Shown here: one piece after another, positions 30,444-32,420 of the stretch
How the letters are laid out: each line of letters opens with the position of its first letter
Numbering within the stretch: the first letter of the stretch is position 1
NCBI GenBank assembly: GCA_013152385.1
Contig: JAADGL010000062.1
Span: forward strand, 1-32,420
Source: Acidobacteriota bacterium
Lineage (GTDB): Bacteria > Acidobacteriota > Holophagae > Thermotomaculales > Thermotomaculaceae
Reading direction: 5' to 3'
DNA: 32,420 nucleotides
Position numbers and translations under genes: made by a program
Notes under the pieces: generated by a model
The model's database searches: none
What the model saw: the letters and a program-made list of their open reading frames with translations, nothing else
What the model was told of the DNA's origin: nothing

Positions 30444-32420
30444 ATGAAAAAACTATTAAATCTGCTCCTGAAAAACCGGCTTCTCGTGGTGGTGCTGGCG
30501 GTTCTGGTAATGTCTGCCGGTTATTACTCCTATCGGCAATTACCGGTAGATGCTTTTCCGGATGTGTCCCCGAATCTGGTCCAGGTTTTTACGCTGACCG
30601 AGGGACTTGCACCGGAAGAGGTTGAAAAATATGTAACCTACCCGATTGAAGCCGCCATGACCGGTTTGCCCGGTGTAAAAAATGTACGGTCTGTTTCTAA
30701 TTTCGGCTTGTCGGTGGTCAATGTTTACTTTGAAGACGGCATGGACATCTATTTTTGCAGGCAGGTGGTAAACGAACGACTTCAGGAAGCCAGGGAAAAG
30801 ATTCCGGCTGGATTCGGGAATCCCCGGATGGGGCCGATCTCCACAGGCATGGGACTGGTGTTGTTTTATTATCTGCAGGATGACACCGGGAAACACACGC
30901 TGGAAGAGCTGCGGACTATCCAGGACTGGATTGTCAAGTTTCATCTGCAGACTGTACCGGGGGTGACAGAAGTATTGGGAATCGGCGGCTTTGAAAAGCA
31001 ATTTCACGTGGTTGTGGAACCTGAAGCCTTGTTGAAATACAATATCTCCATTCAGGATGTTATTGAACGGATCAAAGCCAACAATCTGAATGTCGGGGCC
31101 CAGTATATTGAGAAAAACAGCGAACAACTTGTGGTGCGGTCCGTAGGCCTTGCGTCAGGCATTAATGACCTTAAAGATATGGTAATGAAATCCGTAGATG
31201 GCAGGCCGGTATACCTGCGGGACATTGCCGATGTGCGGGTCGGTGGGGGTATCCGAATGGGGCTTCAGACCCGGAACGGGCAGGGGGAAGTTGTTGCCGG
31301 GATGGTGATTAAGCTATACGGAACCAATGCCTCATCGGTAATCGGAGCTGTGGAAAAAAAGATTGTCGAAATTAACCGGATTTTGCCGGAAGGAGTTCGG
31401 ATTATTCCATACTATCAACAGAAGGATATTGTGGAATCTTCGGTTCGGACAGTTGCCGCTGCACTGATTCAGGGCATCATTCTTGTTGTACTGGTGTTAT
31501 TGGTCTTCATGGGCGGGTTTCGGCCCAGCCTTGTGGTGGCACTGGCTATCCCGTTTTCGGTACTGTTTGCCATGATTGCCATGCGTTATTTCGGAATCTC
31601 CGCCAATCTTATGTCCCTCGGAGGGCTGGCCATTGCCATCGGGATGTTGGTGGACGGCACCATCGTTATGGTAGAGAATATGGATCGTTTCCTGAAAAAT
31701 GCCGATCCGGAGGAACCCATGCTCCACGTAATCGGCCGGGCCTGCGTGGAAGTGGCGCGGCCGATTCTTTTTGCTATTCTGATTATTATCATCGTGTTCC
31801 TGCCGCTCTTTACGCTCCAGGGGGTTGAAGGAAAGACTTTCCGGCCCCTGGCCCACACTGTGGCACTTGCCATGCTGGGCTCCCTGCTCTTTGCGGTTTT
31901 CGGTGCCCCGGTATTCGGAAGTCTGCTGATGAAGCGCAAAAAAAAGACGGAAGGCAACGAGAAGAAAGGTGGTGACTCCTGGCTGGTGGAGAAATTGCTG
32001 GTGATTTACCGGCCGCTGCTTCGTTTTTTTGTGGAGCAGCGGAAAATGGCTGTGGTACTTGGAATCATTTTCCTTCTCATCGGTGCGCTGATTTTTCCCT
32101 TCCTCGGTTCTGAATTTACACCGAAACTGCGGGAAGGTACCGTCATTGTCCGGTTGACCATGGCACCGTCCATCTCTCTGAAAGAGAGTAAGAAAACCGC
32201 ATTGATTGTGGAGCGCCGTCTCATGGCGATACCCGAAGTGCGGGAAACTGTTACCCGGATCGGCCGGGGTGAGGTGGGGGCGCACTCAGATCCGATCAAC
32301 TCGGCGGAAATCTATGTCCTGTTAAAACCAAAATCGAAATGGCGGGTGAAAGGCGGTCAGGACGCAATTGAAGCCGTCATCCGGGAATCCCTTGGCGATG
32401 TCCCCGGCGTTCTGGTCAAC
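30444..32420 (+). CDS. Heavy-metal RND efflux pump CzcA/CusA-like (3' end outside window)
   Basis: Inner-membrane RND pump; 659 codons are visible of about 1040, open to the window edge. It begins KKLLNLLLKNRLLVVVLAVL and continues with LPVDAFPDVSPNLVQV and VTYPIEAAMTGLPGV, diagnostic of the HME-RND family. Helix 4 reads AIGMLVDGTIVMVEN, with Asp404 and Glu411 at the spacing of CzcA Asp408/Glu415. The first Asp of the zinc-type DFG..D motif is Ala398. The substrate is therefore probably not a standard Zn/Co/Cd set; monovalent or other metal is possible. It starts 12 bp after the adaptor with GGGGACAGGA upstream. The lateral Met sites can only partly be judged. Confidence 0.92.
   Translation, partial: MKKLLNLLLKNRLLVVVLAVLVMSAGYYSYRQLPVDAFPDVSPNLVQVFTLTEGLAPEEVEKYVTYPIEAAMTGLPGVKNVRSVSNFGLSVVNVYFEDGMDIYFCRQVVNERLQEAREKIPAGFGNPRMGPISTGMGLVLFYYLQDDTGKHTLEELRTIQDWIVKFHLQTVPGVTEVLGIGGFEKQFHVVVEPEALLKYNISIQDVIERIKANNLNVGAQYIEKNSEQLVVRSVGLASGINDLKDMVMKSVDGRPVYLRDIADVRVGGGIRMGLQTRNGQGEVVAGMVIKLYGTNASSVIGAVEKKIVEINRILPEGVRIIPYYQQKDIVESSVRTVAAALIQGIILVVLVLLVFMGGFRPSLVVALAIPFSVLFAMIAMRYFGISANLMSLGGLAIAIGMLVDGTIVMVENMDRFLKNADPEEPMLHVIGRACVEVARPILFAILIIIIVFLPLFTLQGVEGKTFRPLAHTVALAMLGSLLFAVFGAPVFGSLLMKRKKKTEGNEKKGGDSWLVEKLLVIYRPLLRFFVEQRKMAVVLGIIFLLIGALIFPFLGSEFTPKLREGTVIVRLTMAPSISLKESKKTALIVERRLMAIPEVRETVTRIGRGEVGAHSDPINSAEIYVLLKPKSKWRVKGGQDAIEAVIRESLGDVPGVLVN

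Noticed and set aside
31497-32285. 262-codon minus-strand ORF
   Set aside because: Antisense to the second RND pump, whose conserved motifs run through the whole segment; low-complexity His/Gln-rich translation.
11000-32420. Transposase, integrase, tRNA attachment site or CRISPR bounding the metal island
   Set aside because: No such gene, repeat array or tRNA was seen; lateral origin of the island cannot be argued from this window.

Overview
The window reads as the chromosome of a diderm (Gram-negative-type) bacterium with partly anaerobic central metabolism. Evidence for this: a ferredoxin-linked 2-oxoacid oxidoreductase, two TolC/RND export systems, a C-terminal outer-membrane barrel, strong AGGAGG ribosome sites, and consensus sigma70 and sigma54 promoters. 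The large propeller/Y_Y_Y/GGDEF sensor and the secreted Met-rich repeat protein recall Acidobacteriota (Holophagae-like) or delta-proteobacterial genomes. The phylum cannot be fixed from the window.

Left third (1-10979), housekeeping and signalling: the 3' end of an aldo/keto reductase; a convergent periplasmic-sensor diguanylate cyclase; a GNAT acetyltransferase with a textbook sigma70 promoter and a terminator; a TPR-like/HD-GYP c-di-GMP phosphodiesterase; a Bcp/PrxQ peroxiredoxin followed by dodecin; a four-gene delta-alpha-beta-gamma 2-oxoacid:ferredoxin oxidoreductase operon; and an exported protein of unknown function preceded by a UUCG hairpin.

Right two thirds (about 11000-32420), a copper/silver-type metal-handling island with all genes on the + strand. 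Block 1 is TolC-CusB-CusA-PII-like, with a 31-codon ORF between tolC and cusB. Block 2 is a truncated gene copy, a SHOCT membrane protein, a SAM methyltransferase, a 4-TM protein, and a multicopper oxidase carrying a C-terminal barrel. Block 3 is an exported FMN_bind-like Met/His protein, a Cu+ P1B-ATPase with YHS and two metal-binding domains, and a second SHOCT protein. Block 4 is a Met-rich exported protein, DUF302, a Cys/His exported protein, then a second TolC-adaptor-RND system running off the right edge.

The most notable signal is regulatory. Blocks 1 and 3 each begin with a perfect GG-N10-GC sigma54 promoter. Each promoter has a pair of CAGAAACTG-type palindromes about 77-107 bp upstream, 21-22 bp apart centre to centre, and the two promoters share an exact 16-bp match. 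This predicts one enhancer-binding activator, not encoded in the window, that co-induces periplasmic export (Cus) and cytoplasmic export (P-type ATPase). Cytosolic Cu+ would leave by the ATPase, periplasmic Cu+ would be oxidised by the multicopper oxidase or expelled by CusCBA, and Met/His-rich exported proteins would buffer metal.
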